A DNA stretch of 38,216 nucleotides from Hyphomicrobiales bacterium. Lineage in GTDB: Bacteria; Pseudomonadota; Alphaproteobacteria; Rhizobiales; Rhizobiaceae. The notes beneath the pieces are model-generated. The model saw only the letters and a program-made list of their open reading frames with translations, was not told the origin of the DNA and ran no database searches. The stretch is taken from NCBI GenBank assembly GCA_024225445.1, contig JAAEMP010000176.1, forward strand, positions 1 through 38,216. Reading direction: 5' to 3'. Both the position numbers and the translations under genes were made by a program. Shown piece by piece: positions 18,638 to 28,149 of the stretch (within the stretch, counting starts at the first letter, position 1; each line of letters opens with the position of its first letter).

Positions 18638-18662
18638 GCCGGGTGTTGGTAGAGACCCTGGC
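18638..18662 (+). other. Leader hairpin upstream of lpdA
   Basis: GCCGGGT and ACCCtGGC pair around a ten-base loop, with one bulged T, and end 17 bases before the lpdA ATG. The rest of the 279-base region 18401-18679 is AT-rich and shows no gene; it should contain the lpdA promoter, which I cannot place. Confidence 0.35.
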
Positions 18663-18679
18663 GAAATGAGAGAACAGCA

Positions 18680-20119
18680 ATGTCTGATAACTATGACTTA
18701 ATCATTATTGGTTCGGGCCCGGGCGGCTATGTTACCGCAATACGGTCAGCCCAGCTTGGACTGAAGACTGCGATTGTTGAACGTGAACATTTGGGCGGTA
18801 TATGTCTGAATTGGGGTTGTATACCCACCAAGGCACTGTTGCGTTCTGCTGAAGTCTATCACCAGATGCAAAATGCGAAGGAATACGGCTTGAAGATTGA
18901 GGGCGCCAGTTTTGATATTGGTGATGTCGTCAAACGTTCAAGGAGCGTATCGCGGCGCCTGAATGGCGGTGTGGGCGGTTTGCTGAAAAAGAACAAGGTG
19001 GACGTGATTTGGGGAGAGGCAAAAATAGTCTCTGCCGACGAAATACTGGTTAGCGACCCTGTATCCAAGCCTGTAGAACCACAAAATCCACTGCCCAGGG
19101 GTATTTTGGGAAATGGAAGCTACACAGCAAAGAATATCATTATCGCCACAGGTGCAAGACCAAGGGCCTTGCCGGGCATTGAACCGGACAATAACAGGAT
19201 CTGGACCTATTTTGATGCGATGGTACCCAAAACCATGCCCAAATCACTGGTAGTTATGGGATCAGGAGCAATCGGAATTGAATTTGCTTCATTTTATAAT
19301 TCGATGGGTGCGCAGGTAACGGTGATCGAACTGATGGACAATATCATGCCCGTTGAGGATGAGGAAATATCAGCTCTGGCCAAAAAGCAATTGGAAAAAC
19401 ACGGATTGAAATTCCATAATTCTGCAAAAGTGGTGAAGGTTGACAAAACCGATAAGGGAATTATCGCCCATGTGGAAATGAAAGATGGCACGATTGAAAA
19501 AATTGAAGCTGAAATACTGATTTCCGCAGTCGGTGTTCAGGGTAACATAGAAAATCTTGGCCTTGAAAAACTGGGCATCAAGACTGATCGCGGCTGTATT
19601 AGTATTGACGGGTTTGGCCGAACCAATATCGCCGGAGTATTTGCCATTGGTGATGTTGCCGGTCCGCCAATGCTTGCCCACAAGGCAGAGCACGAGGGGG
19701 TTATCTGCGTTGAGAAAATCGCCGGACTTGATGTACATCCGATGGACAAAAACCAGATTCCAGGCTGCACCTATTGCAATCCCCAGGTTGCATCAGTTGG
19801 TTTGAATGAAAAAGCTGCGAAGTCGGCGGGTCATGAGATAAAAGTTGGCCGGTTTCCGTTTTTTGCCAATGGCAAGGCCATTGCTCTGGGGGAACCGGAG
19901 GGTTTGATAAAAACCATATTTGATGCAAAAACCGGTCAGTTGCTTGGTGCGCATATGGTCGGGGCTGAGGTAACCGAACTGATCCAGGGATTTGTTGTGG
20001 CAATGGGATTGGAAACAACTGAGGAAGATCTGATCCATACGGTATTTGCTCACCCAACACTGTCGGAAATGATGCATGAAAGCGTATTGGACGCTTATGG
20101 TCGTGTTATTCATATGTGA
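18680..20119 (+). CDS. lpdA: Dihydrolipoamide dehydrogenase (E3)
   Basis: LpdA reoxidises dihydrolipoate with NAD as acceptor in the pyruvate dehydrogenase complex and possibly others. It has 479 residues. The FAD-binding GSGPGGYVTAIRSAQLG opens the protein. The redox-active disulfide is Cys42/Cys47 in GGICLNWGCIPTKALL. The NAD-binding motif is VVMGSGAIGIEFASFY, and the catalytic pair is His458/Glu463 in FAHPTLSEMMHES. A loop around 120-140 (SDPVSKPVEPQNPLPRG) is longer than in E. coli. It follows the pdh genes on the same strand but has its own upstream region. Confidence 0.97.
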   Translation: MSDNYDLIIIGSGPGGYVTAIRSAQLGLKTAIVEREHLGGICLNWGCIPTKALLRSAEVYHQMQNAKEYGLKIEGASFDIGDVVKRSRSVSRRLNGGVGGLLKKNKVDVIWGEAKIVSADEILVSDPVSKPVEPQNPLPRGILGNGSYTAKNIIIATGARPRALPGIEPDNNRIWTYFDAMVPKTMPKSLVVMGSGAIGIEFASFYNSMGAQVTVIELMDNIMPVEDEEISALAKKQLEKHGLKFHNSAKVVKVDKTDKGIIAHVEMKDGTIEKIEAEILISAVGVQGNIENLGLEKLGIKTDRGCISIDGFGRTNIAGVFAIGDVAGPPMLAHKAEHEGVICVEKIAGLDVHPMDKNQIPGCTYCNPQVASVGLNEKAAKSAGHEIKVGRFPFFANGKAIALGEPEGLIKTIFDAKTGQLLGAHMVGAEVTELIQGFVVAMGLETTEEDLIHTVFAHPTLSEMMHESVLDAYGRVIHM

Positions 20120-20269
20120 GGTTTTTTGATAGTTTTCATTCGAAAATTTGCGGTAATTGAGTTTTAGTCCAAAAAAGTGGCAATGTTGTTTAACCATATG
20201 TTGGTAATGCCTGCTGAAATTACCGAACTACAAATGACAATGATGAGTGGATTAAATGGATAGTTTGAG

Positions 20270-21217
20270 ATGGCTACAATGATGGATACAACGAATGAAC
20301 GGCCGCGCCATCCTGAAAAGGAGCATAAGCCGGACAACGAGATGTTGCGCAAACCTTCTTGGATTCGGGTGAAGGCCGGCGGCTCAAAAGTTTACGAAGA
20401 AACCCGCAATATTCTCAAAGATGATTCTCTGGTGACCGTATGTGAAGAAGCCGGTTGTCCCAATATTGGTGAATGCTGGTCAAAAAAACATGCAACGATG
20501 ATGATAATGGGAGATACCTGCACGCGTGCTTGTGCTTTTTGCAACGTGCGTACTGGCAAACCGGTATCTCTTGATATTGAGGAACCAGGCAAGGTTGCAA
20601 CGGCGGTAAAAAAGCTTGGATTGGCCCATGTGGTTATAACTTCTGTTGATCGTGATGATCTTAAGGATGGGGGTGCCCGGCATTTTGTTGAGACAATCCG
20701 GGCTATCAGGCAAAAATCACCAGCCACAACAATCGAGATCCTGACGCCGGATTTTTTACGCAAGGATGGAGCTCTGGAGACAGTCGTTGCGGCAAAACCT
20801 GATGTATTCAATCACAATCTGGAAACCGTGCCGTCCAATTATCTGACCGTCAGACCCGGTGCGCGGTATTTCCATTCGATACGCCTGCTGCAACAGGTGA
20901 AAGAACTGGATTCATCAATGTTCACCAAATCGGGAATCATGGTTGGCTTGGGCGAAGAACGCAATGAAGTGCTGCAATTGATGGATGACCTGCGCAGTGC
21001 GGAGGTGGATTTTTTAACGATCGGTCAATATTTGCAGCCAACCAGAAAACATCACGCGGTAAAGAATTTTGTCACGCCGGAAGAGTTCAAGTCTTACGAG
21101 ACAATTGCCTATTCAAAAGGTTTCCTGCTTGTCTCATCGAGCCCGCTCACCCGTTCTTCACACCATGCCGGTGATGATTTTAACCGTTTGCGTAGCGCCC
21201 GCGAGCTATCGTTGTAA
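20270..21217 (+). CDS. lipA: Lipoyl synthase LipA
   Basis: LipA is the radical-SAM enzyme that inserts two sulfur atoms into protein-bound octanoyl groups. It has 315 residues. The auxiliary cluster ligands are Cys58, Cys63 and Cys69 ([12 protein letters not shown]). The radical-SAM cluster is Cys84, Cys88 and Cys91 (CTRACAFC). The C-terminal serine motif is present as [10 protein letters not shown]. It lies 150 bases after lpdA; its target lipoyl domains are in PdhB and PdhC. The octanoyltransferase partner LipB is encoded at 37164-37838. A second Met three residues in is an alternative start. Confidence 0.97.
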   Translation: MATMMDTTNERPRHPEKEHKPDNEMLRKPSWIRVKAGGSKVYEETRNILKDDSLVTVCEEAGCPNIGECWSKKHATMMIMGDTCTRACAFCNVRTGKPVSLDIEEPGKVATAVKKLGLAHVVITSVDRDDLKDGGARHFVETIRAIRQKSPATTIEILTPDFLRKDGALETVVAAKPDVFNHNLETVPSNYLTVRPGARYFHSIRLLQQVKELDSSMFTKSGIMVGLGEERNEVLQLMDDLRSAEVDFLTIGQYLQPTRKHHAVKNFVTPEEFKSYETIAYSKGFLLVSSSPLTRSSHHAGDDFNRLRSARELSL

Positions 21218-21275
21218 TATTGGGGTTTTTCATCGCAGATATTTCCTCAATGCCGCCGTACGAGAATCAACGCTG

Positions 21276-21734
21276 ATGCCGAAATTCAACAAGATTCACC
21301 AGGTGAACCATCGTGCCAGCGAAATGTATGATTTGGTCGCTGATATCGAGCGGTATCCTGATTTTGTTCCAATGTGCGATCAACTGGTTATCCGCTCGCG
21401 GCGCGGCAATGGAGAACGGGAGCGGATCATGGCCGATATGAGCGTTGCCTATAAATTCATTCGTGAATCATTTACCAGTCAGGTTACTCTTGACAAATCC
21501 GATCTGGAAATTGATGTAGAATATATTGACGGGCCATTTCGATATCTGGAAAACCAGTGGCGTTTTGTCGAACTGGATGACAATTGCTGCGAAATACACT
21601 TTACCATTGATTATGAGTTTAAAAGCAGGGCACTGGGACTGTTGCTTGGGAGCTTGTTTGAAAAGGTATTTTCAAAATTTACCCAGGCATTTGAAAAGCG
21701 CGCTGACGAAATATACGGCAAAAATCTTGTTTGA
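21276..21734 (+). CDS. Coq10/RatA family START-like protein
   Basis: This 152-residue protein belongs to the polyketide cyclase/START-like group that includes Coq10 and RatA. Typical sequence starts MPKFNKIHQVNHRASEMYDL, followed by VADIERYPDFVPMCDQLVI and the terminal helix LFEKVFSKFTQAFEKRADEI. In this family Coq10 binds ubiquinone and helps its use in respiration. The frame is open upstream to 21069, but that part overlaps lipA in another frame and reads as non-protein, so the ATG at 21276 is preferred. Position after lipA is standard in alphaproteobacteria. A strong terminator follows. Confidence 0.92.
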   Translation: MPKFNKIHQVNHRASEMYDLVADIERYPDFVPMCDQLVIRSRRGNGERERIMADMSVAYKFIRESFTSQVTLDKSDLEIDVEYIDGPFRYLENQWRFVELDDNCCEIHFTIDYEFKSRALGLLLGSLFEKVFSKFTQAFEKRADEIYGKNLV

Positions 21735-21771
21735 TTTTGTTTTGGCCGGATTTACAGAAATGTAACGCCAA

Positions 21772-21813
21772 AACAAGAAATCCCGGCTGGTTCAGAGCCG
21801 GGATCTTCTTGTT
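21772..21813. terminator. Strong hairpin terminator between coq10-like gene and ybbP
   Basis: AACAAGAAATCCCGGCT pairs with AGCCGGGAT-c-TTCTTGTT around a seven-base loop: 17 base pairs with one bulged C. It sits 37 bases after the Coq10-family stop and before the convergent ybbP stop, so it could end transcription in both directions. Confidence 0.75.
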
Positions 21814-21958
21814 CTGGAGGTGTAGATTTTCTGGTATGCATAAACTGTTACTGGAACATATATAGGTGATATTTCTCAGATTGCATGTGCGATAATGCAC
21901 ACTTGGCGATCAAATGAGAAAACAATTGAAATATTAAAAAGCCTGGATCATGAATTGA

Positions 21959-24520
21959 TCAAAGTTCTCGTAAAACTGGAGCAGCTTTTTGGCCGAGTAT
22001 TCTCCATGTGCCAATTAGTCCAAAGCCGACAGTAAATACCAGCGCAACGATTAATGTCATGATTGCTGTTGAGGGAATGAAGCTGGAAGGGAATTGCATT
22101 ATGCTGGACACAACAAACCAGGAAGCGATGCTCCCGGCAACCAGGGCAAAGCAGGCCGTGGATATACCAAGCAAGGTGTATTCATAGATGAATGTTCTGA
22201 TCAGGGTCCAACGCGTCGCTCCCAGTGTTTTCAAAACAACACTGTCATGTACCCTTGCGCGGTTTCCTGCGGCCAAAGCACCGGCAAGTACCAGAATTGA
22301 TGCCACCAATGTGACCGAAGCCGCCGCGCGGATCGCTGTAGATAACTGGCTGATGATGGAATTGACGGTGTCTAACACGTCACGCACCCGGACACTGGTA
22401 ACAGAAGGAAATGATTTTGTAATCTGGCGAATAATCTCACCATCAGATGGCGTATCGGGATTTTCATTGATTGCCAATGTTGAAAGGTAGGAATGCGGAG
22501 CGCCGGCAAACGTATTGGGAGAGAATACCATGACAAAGTTAATGCCCATGCTTTCCCACTCGACATTGCGAAGGCTTGCAATACGCGCTTTGATGGTTCT
22601 GCCAAGAACATTGACTGACAACTTGTCACCCACATCGAGATTTAATTCCGCAGCCTCCTCAGCTGAAAATGACACCAACGGTTCGCCCTGATAGTCCGAT
22701 GGCCACCATTTGCCTTTGCCAAGTGTTGAATTTTCAGGCAGGTTTTTTGCATAGGTTATACCACGGTCCCCGCGAAGAACCCAGGAACCTTCGCCGGCGT
22801 CATAGTCTTCAGCCCGCACACCCTTGAGTTCAATGATGCGCCCCCTGAGCATCGGTACTGAAACTATTTTGCTATTTGGAGTTATGCTACCTAATTTATT
22901 TTTGAATTTGTCGACTTCATGGCTTTGAACATCAACAAAAAAGAAATCGGGGGCTGTTTTCAGCACGTCACCATTAATCTGGCGTCGCAAATTTGCATCA
23001 ATCTGCGTTAAAGCGACCAATAACGCCAATCCAAGGCCCAGAGACATCACAACAGAAGGAGTGAGTGAACCTGGACGGTAGATATTGGCAATAGCCATTC
23101 GCCATTCAACATAGCGTATTTTTGGGGCGATTCTGGCGAGATACTGGATGGCAAACGAGACTAACTGTAAGAGCACAAATGAAAATATTATCGCACCGGT
23201 GAAAACCAGGGCGACAAAACGGTCATCAGAGTTGAATACTGCCAATCCGACCAGTGCAAGAATACCGGCAAGCATCATTATCAAATAGACCGGTCGCGGC
23301 AGTGTTTGCAGTGAAAACCCGGTAGAGCGAAATAAGGCAGCAGCTGGAATTTCATTTGAATTAGCCAATGGCTGGATTGTAAATACCAATGCAGTCAGTA
23401 TTCCAAATGCCGCACCAAGCGCCAGAGCCTGGGGGGAAAACAGGGTATCTTGCGAAATCGGTACCAGTCCGGACAATGTCTGGGCGGCGACAAAAGGCGC
23501 CAGGGTGCCCAGTACCAGACCGATTGCGATTCCCAGGCAGGCGAGTACCATAATTTGGATGAGATAGACTTTAAAGACAAAATTTCCTGGAGAACCCAGT
23601 GATTTGAGGGTGGCAATAACCGGTCTTTTGGTTTCAAGAAAGGCTCGTATGGCATTGGCAATACCAACACCTCCAACAATCAAAGCGGTCAACCCGACCA
23701 GAGTGAGGAATTGTGAGAAGCGTTGAATGTTCCTCGACAGAGCAGGGGCCGCGTTTTCACGTGAACGGATACGCCAACCTGTGTCCGGAAATTTTTTTTG
23801 AGCGGTCTGGATCAGATTTTTCAAACTGGAGCGGGTAAGATCCGGATTTTTTAGTTGATATGTGTAGCGGATCAATGATCCTGGTTTTATTAACTGGGTT
23901 AATGCCATCGCCTCATGCGAGATAATCACTTTGGCACCAAACGCCATTCCTTCGCCAATACGATCCGGTTCATTTTCAATGGTCTGCGTGACAATAAAAC
24001 TGGATTGACCAATGTGGATTGATTGACCGATCTTGATGTTCAGGCGATCGAGCAATGACTGGTCAACATATGCCCTGTCATTGCCCAAAACATCAAATTC
24101 CAGACTGCCTGCGGGTCCGGTGAGTTCACCGTAATGTGGATAGGAAGAATCAATTGCCTTCAATTCAATTAACGTCTGATCACCGCCATCAGCCAGTCTT
24201 GCCATGGCTCGGGTGCGCGTGGTTCTGGATATTTCCCCAGCCGCATGCAGAAAAGCCAACTCCTTTGGCGGCAAATCTTTCTGCAGCACGGAGAAAGAGG
24301 CATCTCCTCCTAAAAGCACCTGGCCTTCACTTGCTATTCCGTGGGTAATTGAACGGGCAACGGAACCGACAGATGCAATTGCTCCAACCCCCAGGGCAAT
24401 GCAGGCTAAAAAGATATAAAACCCTTTCATTCCTCCACGCAATTCACGCAGGGCAAACCGCCATGCAAGTCTTAGACCGGGAATATAGTTGGTGTTTTCC
24501 CTATTTGAATCGATTTCCAT
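21959..24520 (-). CDS. ybbP: FtsX-like ABC transporter permease (YbbP family)
   Basis: This large inner-membrane permease has 853 residues. It has one N-terminal helix (about 33-53), a long periplasmic domain, a group of helices around 270-510, a second periplasmic domain, and three final helices (about 730-840), the duplicated FtsX/MacB-type layout of YbbP. It should work with the ATPase encoded immediately upstream, two bases away. Systems of this kind are thought to act on lipoproteins or lipids at the outer leaflet, but the YbbAP substrate is not settled. The pair is divergent from a TesA-like gene exactly as in E. coli ybbAP-tesA, which strengthens the assignment. Confidence 0.92.
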   Translation of the reverse strand: MEIDSNRENTNYIPGLRLAWRFALRELRGGMKGFYIFLACIALGVGAIASVGSVARSITHGIASEGQVLLGGDASFSVLQKDLPPKELAFLHAAGEISRTTRTRAMARLADGGDQTLIELKAIDSSYPHYGELTGPAGSLEFDVLGNDRAYVDQSLLDRLNIKIGQSIHIGQSSFIVTQTIENEPDRIGEGMAFGAKVIISHEAMALTQLIKPGSLIRYTYQLKNPDLTRSSLKNLIQTAQKKFPDTGWRIRSRENAAPALSRNIQRFSQFLTLVGLTALIVGGVGIANAIRAFLETKRPVIATLKSLGSPGNFVFKVYLIQIMVLACLGIAIGLVLGTLAPFVAAQTLSGLVPISQDTLFSPQALALGAAFGILTALVFTIQPLANSNEIPAAALFRSTGFSLQTLPRPVYLIMMLAGILALVGLAVFNSDDRFVALVFTGAIIFSFVLLQLVSFAIQYLARIAPKIRYVEWRMAIANIYRPGSLTPSVVMSLGLGLALLVALTQIDANLRRQINGDVLKTAPDFFFVDVQSHEVDKFKNKLGSITPNSKIVSVPMLRGRIIELKGVRAEDYDAGEGSWVLRGDRGITYAKNLPENSTLGKGKWWPSDYQGEPLVSFSAEEAAELNLDVGDKLSVNVLGRTIKARIASLRNVEWESMGINFVMVFSPNTFAGAPHSYLSTLAINENPDTPSDGEIIRQITKSFPSVTSVRVRDVLDTVNSIISQLSTAIRAAASVTLVASILVLAGALAAGNRARVHDSVVLKTLGATRWTLIRTFIYEYTLLGISTACFALVAGSIASWFVVSSIMQFPSSFIPSTAIMTLIVALVFTVGFGLIGTWRILGQKAAPVLREL

Positions 24521-24522
24521 AA

Positions 24523-25245
24523 TTATGTCTGATGGGCCAGAGACTGGATTTCCTTGGGCAATGTTAGATCAGATTCAATTATTCCGGATCTGACATGAAC
24601 AATCTGATCACATTGATCAGCCAGAATACTGTTGTGGGTAACCAGTGCCAGTGTCATTGAGTGTTCGCGTTGTTTTTCAAACAGCAAATTGATGATCTGA
24701 TCGCCCGTGTCATCGTCAAGATTACCGGTTGGTTCGTCAGCTATCAGGATTTTTGGTCTGGGTGCCAAGGCTCTGGCAATGGCCACCCTTTGTTGTTCGC
24801 CACCCGATAACTGGGTTGGATAATGGTTTAAACGCTCACCCAGTCCCACGGCAGCCAGTTCATCTTCGGCAAGCCTCATGGCATTTGTCTGTCCTGAAAG
24901 TTCCAGTGGAACGGCGACATTTTCAAGTGCCGTCATGTTGGGAATCAAGTGAAAAGATTGAAAGACGATGCCAATATTTCGACCACGAAATGCTGCTAAT
25001 TGGTCTTCATTCATAGTATCAAGATCATGATTATTGATGATTACACTGCCGCTGTCCGATCTTTCCAAACCGCCTATCACCATCAATAATGTTGATTTGC
25101 CCGAGCCTGATGGGCCGACAATCCCGGTTGACTTGCCTTCGTCAATTTGAATATCGAGTCCTTTCAGGACATGCACGCGTGAAGCACCGGTTCCCAGGGT
25201 CAGATGTAGATCATTTATCAAAATCATGGGCATTTCAGCTTGCAT
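24523..25245 (-). CDS. ybbA: ABC transporter ATP-binding protein (YbbA family)
   Basis: This is the ATPase partner of YbbP, of the LolD/MacB subfamily. It has 240 residues from the ATG at 25245. Motifs are Walker [11 protein letters not shown]-loop [16 protein letters not shown], signature [15 protein letters not shown], Walker [13 protein letters not shown] and the H-loop LALVTHN. The frame is open to 25284, but GGAG lies eight bases before the ATG at 25245, and family members begin near the sequence MILINDLHL, so I choose the inner start. This leaves 76 bases between it and the divergent tesA for both promoters. Confidence 0.94.
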   Translation of the reverse strand: MQAEMPMILINDLHLTLGTGASRVHVLKGLDIQIDEGKSTGIVGPSGSGKSTLLMVIGGLERSDSGSVIINNHDLDTMNEDQLAAFRGRNIGIVFQSFHLIPNMTALENVAVPLELSGQTNAMRLAEDELAAVGLGERLNHYPTQLSGGEQQRVAIARALAPRPKILIADEPTGNLDDDTGDQIINLLFEKQREHSMTLALVTHNSILADQCDQIVHVRSGIIESDLTLPKEIQSLAHQT

Positions 25246-25321
25246 TTGGTGCGCTCCATGGTCAATTGAGATAAGAATCGGCAAACAAAATCAATAATCG
25301 CTTTAATATGGACATTTTGAT

Positions 25322-25996
25322 ATGAATTACAATTCAGCGGCACGTGAAAAAACAGTAAGGTTTGGAGAAGAAGTGGTTATTGCCATCTGTATTCTCTTTC
25401 TGTCCATTTTCACACCGGCCGTTGCAAAAGAAAATACCATTGTTGTGTTGGGAGACAGCCTGACCGCCGGTTATGGATTGGAACCCGGAGAGGCATTTCC
25501 CGAACAACTTGCCAAAATGTTGAAGACCAGGGGAATTGATATTAATATCATCAATGCTGGTGTATCAGGTGATACTACAGCTGGAGGATTGGCAAGGCTG
25601 GACTGGTCAGTTCAAAACGGAACAGATGCGGTGATTGTGGAATTAGGGGCAAATGATGCTCTCAGAGGCATCCTACCAGCCCAGACAACCAAGAATCTTG
25701 AAACAATCATACAAAAACTAGAGAATAGCGAAGTCCAGGTTCTTTTGGTCGGGATGAGATCTCCTCCGAACATGGGGCAGAAATATGTTGATGATTTCGA
25801 CGCGATTTATCCAAAGCTGGCGGAGAAATATGATTTGTTGTTTTACCCTTTTTTTCTAGAGGGAGTAGCGGCGAATCCTGACTTGAATCAGGGTGATGGG
25901 ATACATCCGACCGCTGAGGGCATTATGATGATAGCCAGCCAGTTTCTGCCAACTGCAATAAATCTGATTGAGTTGCTCGACAAAAATGACAAGTAA
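25322..25996 (+). CDS. tesA: SGNH-hydrolase, arylesterase/thioesterase I (TesA-like), periplasmic
   Basis: This secreted lipolytic enzyme of the GDSL family has 224 residues from the ATG. The N-terminal hydrophobic stretch VVIAICILFLSIFTPAVA ends in a signal-peptidase type A-x-A site. The catalytic serine is Ser46 in GDSLTAGYG. Block III is GANDALRG and the catalytic Asp/His are in DGIHPTAEG (Asp192, His195). An alternative GTG start at 25373, five bases after GGAG, would give a more compact signal peptide. It is divergent from ybbA, the arrangement known from E. coli, where TesA has thioesterase and lysophospholipase activities. Confidence 0.93.
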   Translation: MNYNSAAREKTVRFGEEVVIAICILFLSIFTPAVAKENTIVVLGDSLTAGYGLEPGEAFPEQLAKMLKTRGIDINIINAGVSGDTTAGGLARLDWSVQNGTDAVIVELGANDALRGILPAQTTKNLETIIQKLENSEVQVLLVGMRSPPNMGQKYVDDFDAIYPKLAEKYDLLFYPFFLEGVAANPDLNQGDGIHPTAEGIMMIASQFLPTAINLIELLDKNDK

Positions 25997-26020
25997 TCGC
26001 AAGAAATCAAACCGGAAACA

Positions 26021-27127
26021 ATGATGCCAAAATATCCAGTTACTTGTATAATCGAAAATCTACCTTCTTCTGTGCCGTTTGTTGGACCTGAAATACAGGA
26101 ACGACAATTGGGCAAGCCTTTTGTTCTTCGCCTTGGCGCCAACGAAAATGTGTTTGGGCCATCTCCCAGGGCAGTATCAGCAATGCAGGAAACACTATCT
26201 GAAATCTGGATGTATGGAGATAGCGAGTGTCATGACATTCGTCGTGCACTGGCGAGTTTCCATGATGTGGGATTCGAAAATGTTGTTGTGGGAGAAGGCA
26301 TTGACGCACTGTTGGGTTATACCTGCCGACTATTTGTTGAACCGGGGCGCAAGATTGTGACCAGCAAGGGTTCCTATCCGACATTCAATTTTCACGTAAG
26401 CGGAAATGGTGGTGAATTGCATTTCGTGCCGATGAAAGCACATCATGAAGATATTGATTCTGTGCTGGCAAAATCAAGGGAGGTGGAAGCCACACTCACA
26501 TACTTCTCAAATCCCAATAACCCTATGGGAAGCTGGCACAATAATGAAGAAGTGCAAAAACTGATCGATGGTACACCTGAGGGTGGCCTGTTGGTTCTGG
26601 ATGAAGCCTATATTGAATTTGCACCCCAAAACACCGCTCCCGGGTTTGATATCACCAATCCGAAAATTTTACGCTATCGCACTTTTTCCAAAGCCTATGC
26701 AATGGCCGGCGCACGTATCGGTTATTGTATTGGCGAAGCAGGCCTGATTGCTGAGATAGAAAAAGTTCGCAACCATTTCGGTGTAAGTCGCGTTTCACAG
26801 GCCGGAGCATTAGCCTCTTTGCAGGATCAGCAATATCTTGGACAGACAGTTAACAAGGTAGAGGAAGGTCGTGAAAAACTGGGTGAAATTGCCGGAAAGT
26901 ACGGTTTTTTGGCATTGCCATCAGCTGCAAATTTTGTTGCCATCGATTGCCGGCGTGATGAAAATTATGCCAAATCCATTGTTGGCGCCCTTGCTCAAAA
27001 AGCAGTTTTTATCCGAATGCCGACAGTAAATCCTCAATCAAGATTTATCAGGGTGAGTGTTGGCACTGAACAGGATCTGGAACAATTTGATATCGCCCTG
27101 GGCGAAGTGCTTGCCGAGTTGGGTTAG
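26021..27127 (+). CDS. HisC-like PLP-dependent aminotransferase (class I/II)
   Basis: The 368-residue protein is a fold-type I aminotransferase close to histidinol-phosphate aminotransferase. It shows RLGANENVFGPSPRA near the N-terminus, YFSNPNNPMGSW, VLDEAYIEF, and the PLP-binding lysine Lys224 in FSKAYAMAGARIGY. The C-terminal IRMPTVNPQSRFIRVSVGT contains the substrate-carboxylate arginine. No other his genes are nearby, so the substrate could be histidinol phosphate, an aromatic amino acid or another amino acid. ATG start; it lies 24 bases after tesA on the same strand, and a strong hairpin follows its stop. Confidence 0.9.
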   Translation: MMPKYPVTCIIENLPSSVPFVGPEIQERQLGKPFVLRLGANENVFGPSPRAVSAMQETLSEIWMYGDSECHDIRRALASFHDVGFENVVVGEGIDALLGYTCRLFVEPGRKIVTSKGSYPTFNFHVSGNGGELHFVPMKAHHEDIDSVLAKSREVEATLTYFSNPNNPMGSWHNNEEVQKLIDGTPEGGLLVLDEAYIEFAPQNTAPGFDITNPKILRYRTFSKAYAMAGARIGYCIGEAGLIAEIEKVRNHFGVSRVSQAGALASLQDQQYLGQTVNKVEEGREKLGEIAGKYGFLALPSAANFVAIDCRRDENYAKSIVGALAQKAVFIRMPTVNPQSRFIRVSVGTEQDLEQFDIALGEVLAELG

Positions 27128-27177
27128 CACAAAATTTGATCTGGGTATTGGGTCAAACTATTTTCAGACCAGAAAAC

Positions 27178-27220
27178 AAAAGGGCAGGGCCATCCTTCAA
27201 ATGGTACCCTGCCTCTTTTA
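27178..27220. terminator. Bidirectional hairpin terminator after the aminotransferase
   Basis: The stem pairs AAAAGGGCAGGG with CCCTGCCTCTTTT and is extended inside by CCAT/ATGG. A T-rich end follows on the plus strand, and the A-rich left flank gives a T-rich end on the minus strand. It fits termination of the aminotransferase gene and of the minus-strand genes at 27242-28016. Confidence 0.75.
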
Positions 27221-27241
27221 TTGAGTGCTGTATTTCGAAGA

Positions 27242-27367
27242 CTAGATAAAGATCGTTACACTTACGAGTGACAATGTAATCATTGCAAATGATACCGCCA
27301 CAATGCTCACTATCGAGTGATCTTCTGCTTCGAACATGCCCTCCGATCTATCGCGGGGGAATGTCAT
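27242..27367 (-). CDS. 41-residue single-helix membrane protein
   Basis: This short frame begins at an ATG at 27367 with AAAGG nine bases upstream and ends with TAG at 27242. The protein has a charged N-terminus (MTFPRDRSEGMFEAEDH) and a C-terminal hydrophobic helix (SIVSIVAVSFAMITLSLV and on to the end) of about 23 residues, so it should be a small inner-membrane protein with the tail in the membrane. I do not recognise it. It lies 115 bases downstream of the secreted protein gene on the same strand and ends just before the terminator at 27178-27220, which supports its being a transcribed gene. Confidence 0.5.
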   Translation of the reverse strand: MTFPRDRSEGMFEAEDHSIVSIVAVSFAMITLSLVSVTIFI

Positions 27368-27482
27368 TATAAAGTACCTTTCTGCATATCGCTAATGGTC
27401 ACCGGAGGCTATTCTCCGATGTCAAACACATATGTGCACTGTCAATCAAGACTTCAATATCACAAGGTGAATCATTTCTTAA

Positions 27483-28016
27483 CTATTGATTTAACTGGCT
27501 TGTACGAATGGATTTATCAAGCGCCATACCGATCACAGGTATCAATCTTCCTTGAACTTTAACAGAAATTGTAACATTCAATTTTCTGCTTCCCTCAAGG
27601 CGGGCTACCATAGTCGCGTCTAATTTTTCCCGCTTTAAACCGACAACAAATCGAGAGGTGGAAAATCGACCTCCTGTGACATCCATGCCTTCGCCTTTTT
27701 GACCATCGAGAAATCTGCCGGAATAATTGGCACCTGATTTATGGATAGTCGCTGACATCGGTTGAGAAAACACGCCTATACGACAAAAACCGTCAATATC
27801 CATGCCGATATCGTTTCCAGCGGTGACTCCATTCAGGTTGCAGGTAAATTTTGTCCCCTTGTATTTGCCTGCTACAATTTCGCCCGGGCCATACCAATTG
27901 CCAACCATACCGCTAAAAAAACGTTTTTCTCCAGCATTCGCTGAAGTTATTGCAACTGTAATTGAAATACCCACTGTAAGAACAGTTGATGAAAATAACC
28001 TGATCATTTTACGCAT
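27483..28016 (-). CDS. Secreted protein of unknown function
   Basis: The 177-residue protein has a good signal peptide (MRKMIRLFSSTVLTVG and on, cleavage after SANA) and so should be periplasmic. The mature part starts near GNWYGPGEIVAGKYKG and has two cysteines (FTCNLNG and GFCRIGVF), possibly a disulfide. It continues with alternating strands such as LEGSRKLNVTISVKVQG, suggesting a beta-barrel or lipocalin-like fold. I remember similar uncharacterised rhizobial proteins but cannot name a family. The ATG at 28016 is preferred over the in-frame GTG at 28025 because AGGTG lies six bases upstream of it. Confidence 0.8.
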   Translation of the reverse strand: MRKMIRLFSSTVLTVGISITVAITSANAGEKRFFSGMVGNWYGPGEIVAGKYKGTKFTCNLNGVTAGNDIGMDIDGFCRIGVFSQPMSATIHKSGANYSGRFLDGQKGEGMDVTGGRFSTSRFVVGLKREKLDATMVARLEGSRKLNVTISVKVQGRLIPVIGMALDKSIRTSQLNQ

Positions 28017-28149
28017 TACAAACACCTGAGAAATGTGGAATCAACCACTTACGGTAAAACGCATTGGCGTGCCAATACCCATTCTCATATTATTATTACT
28101 GAAAATGGTTAATCAATTCCAACCAGATTCTGTCGCATTTTACGTAATT

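Noticed and set aside
21069-21275. N-terminal extension of the Coq10-family gene
   Set aside because: It overlaps lipA in another frame, is Ser/Arg/Cys-rich and has no family resemblance; the protein starts naturally at 21276.
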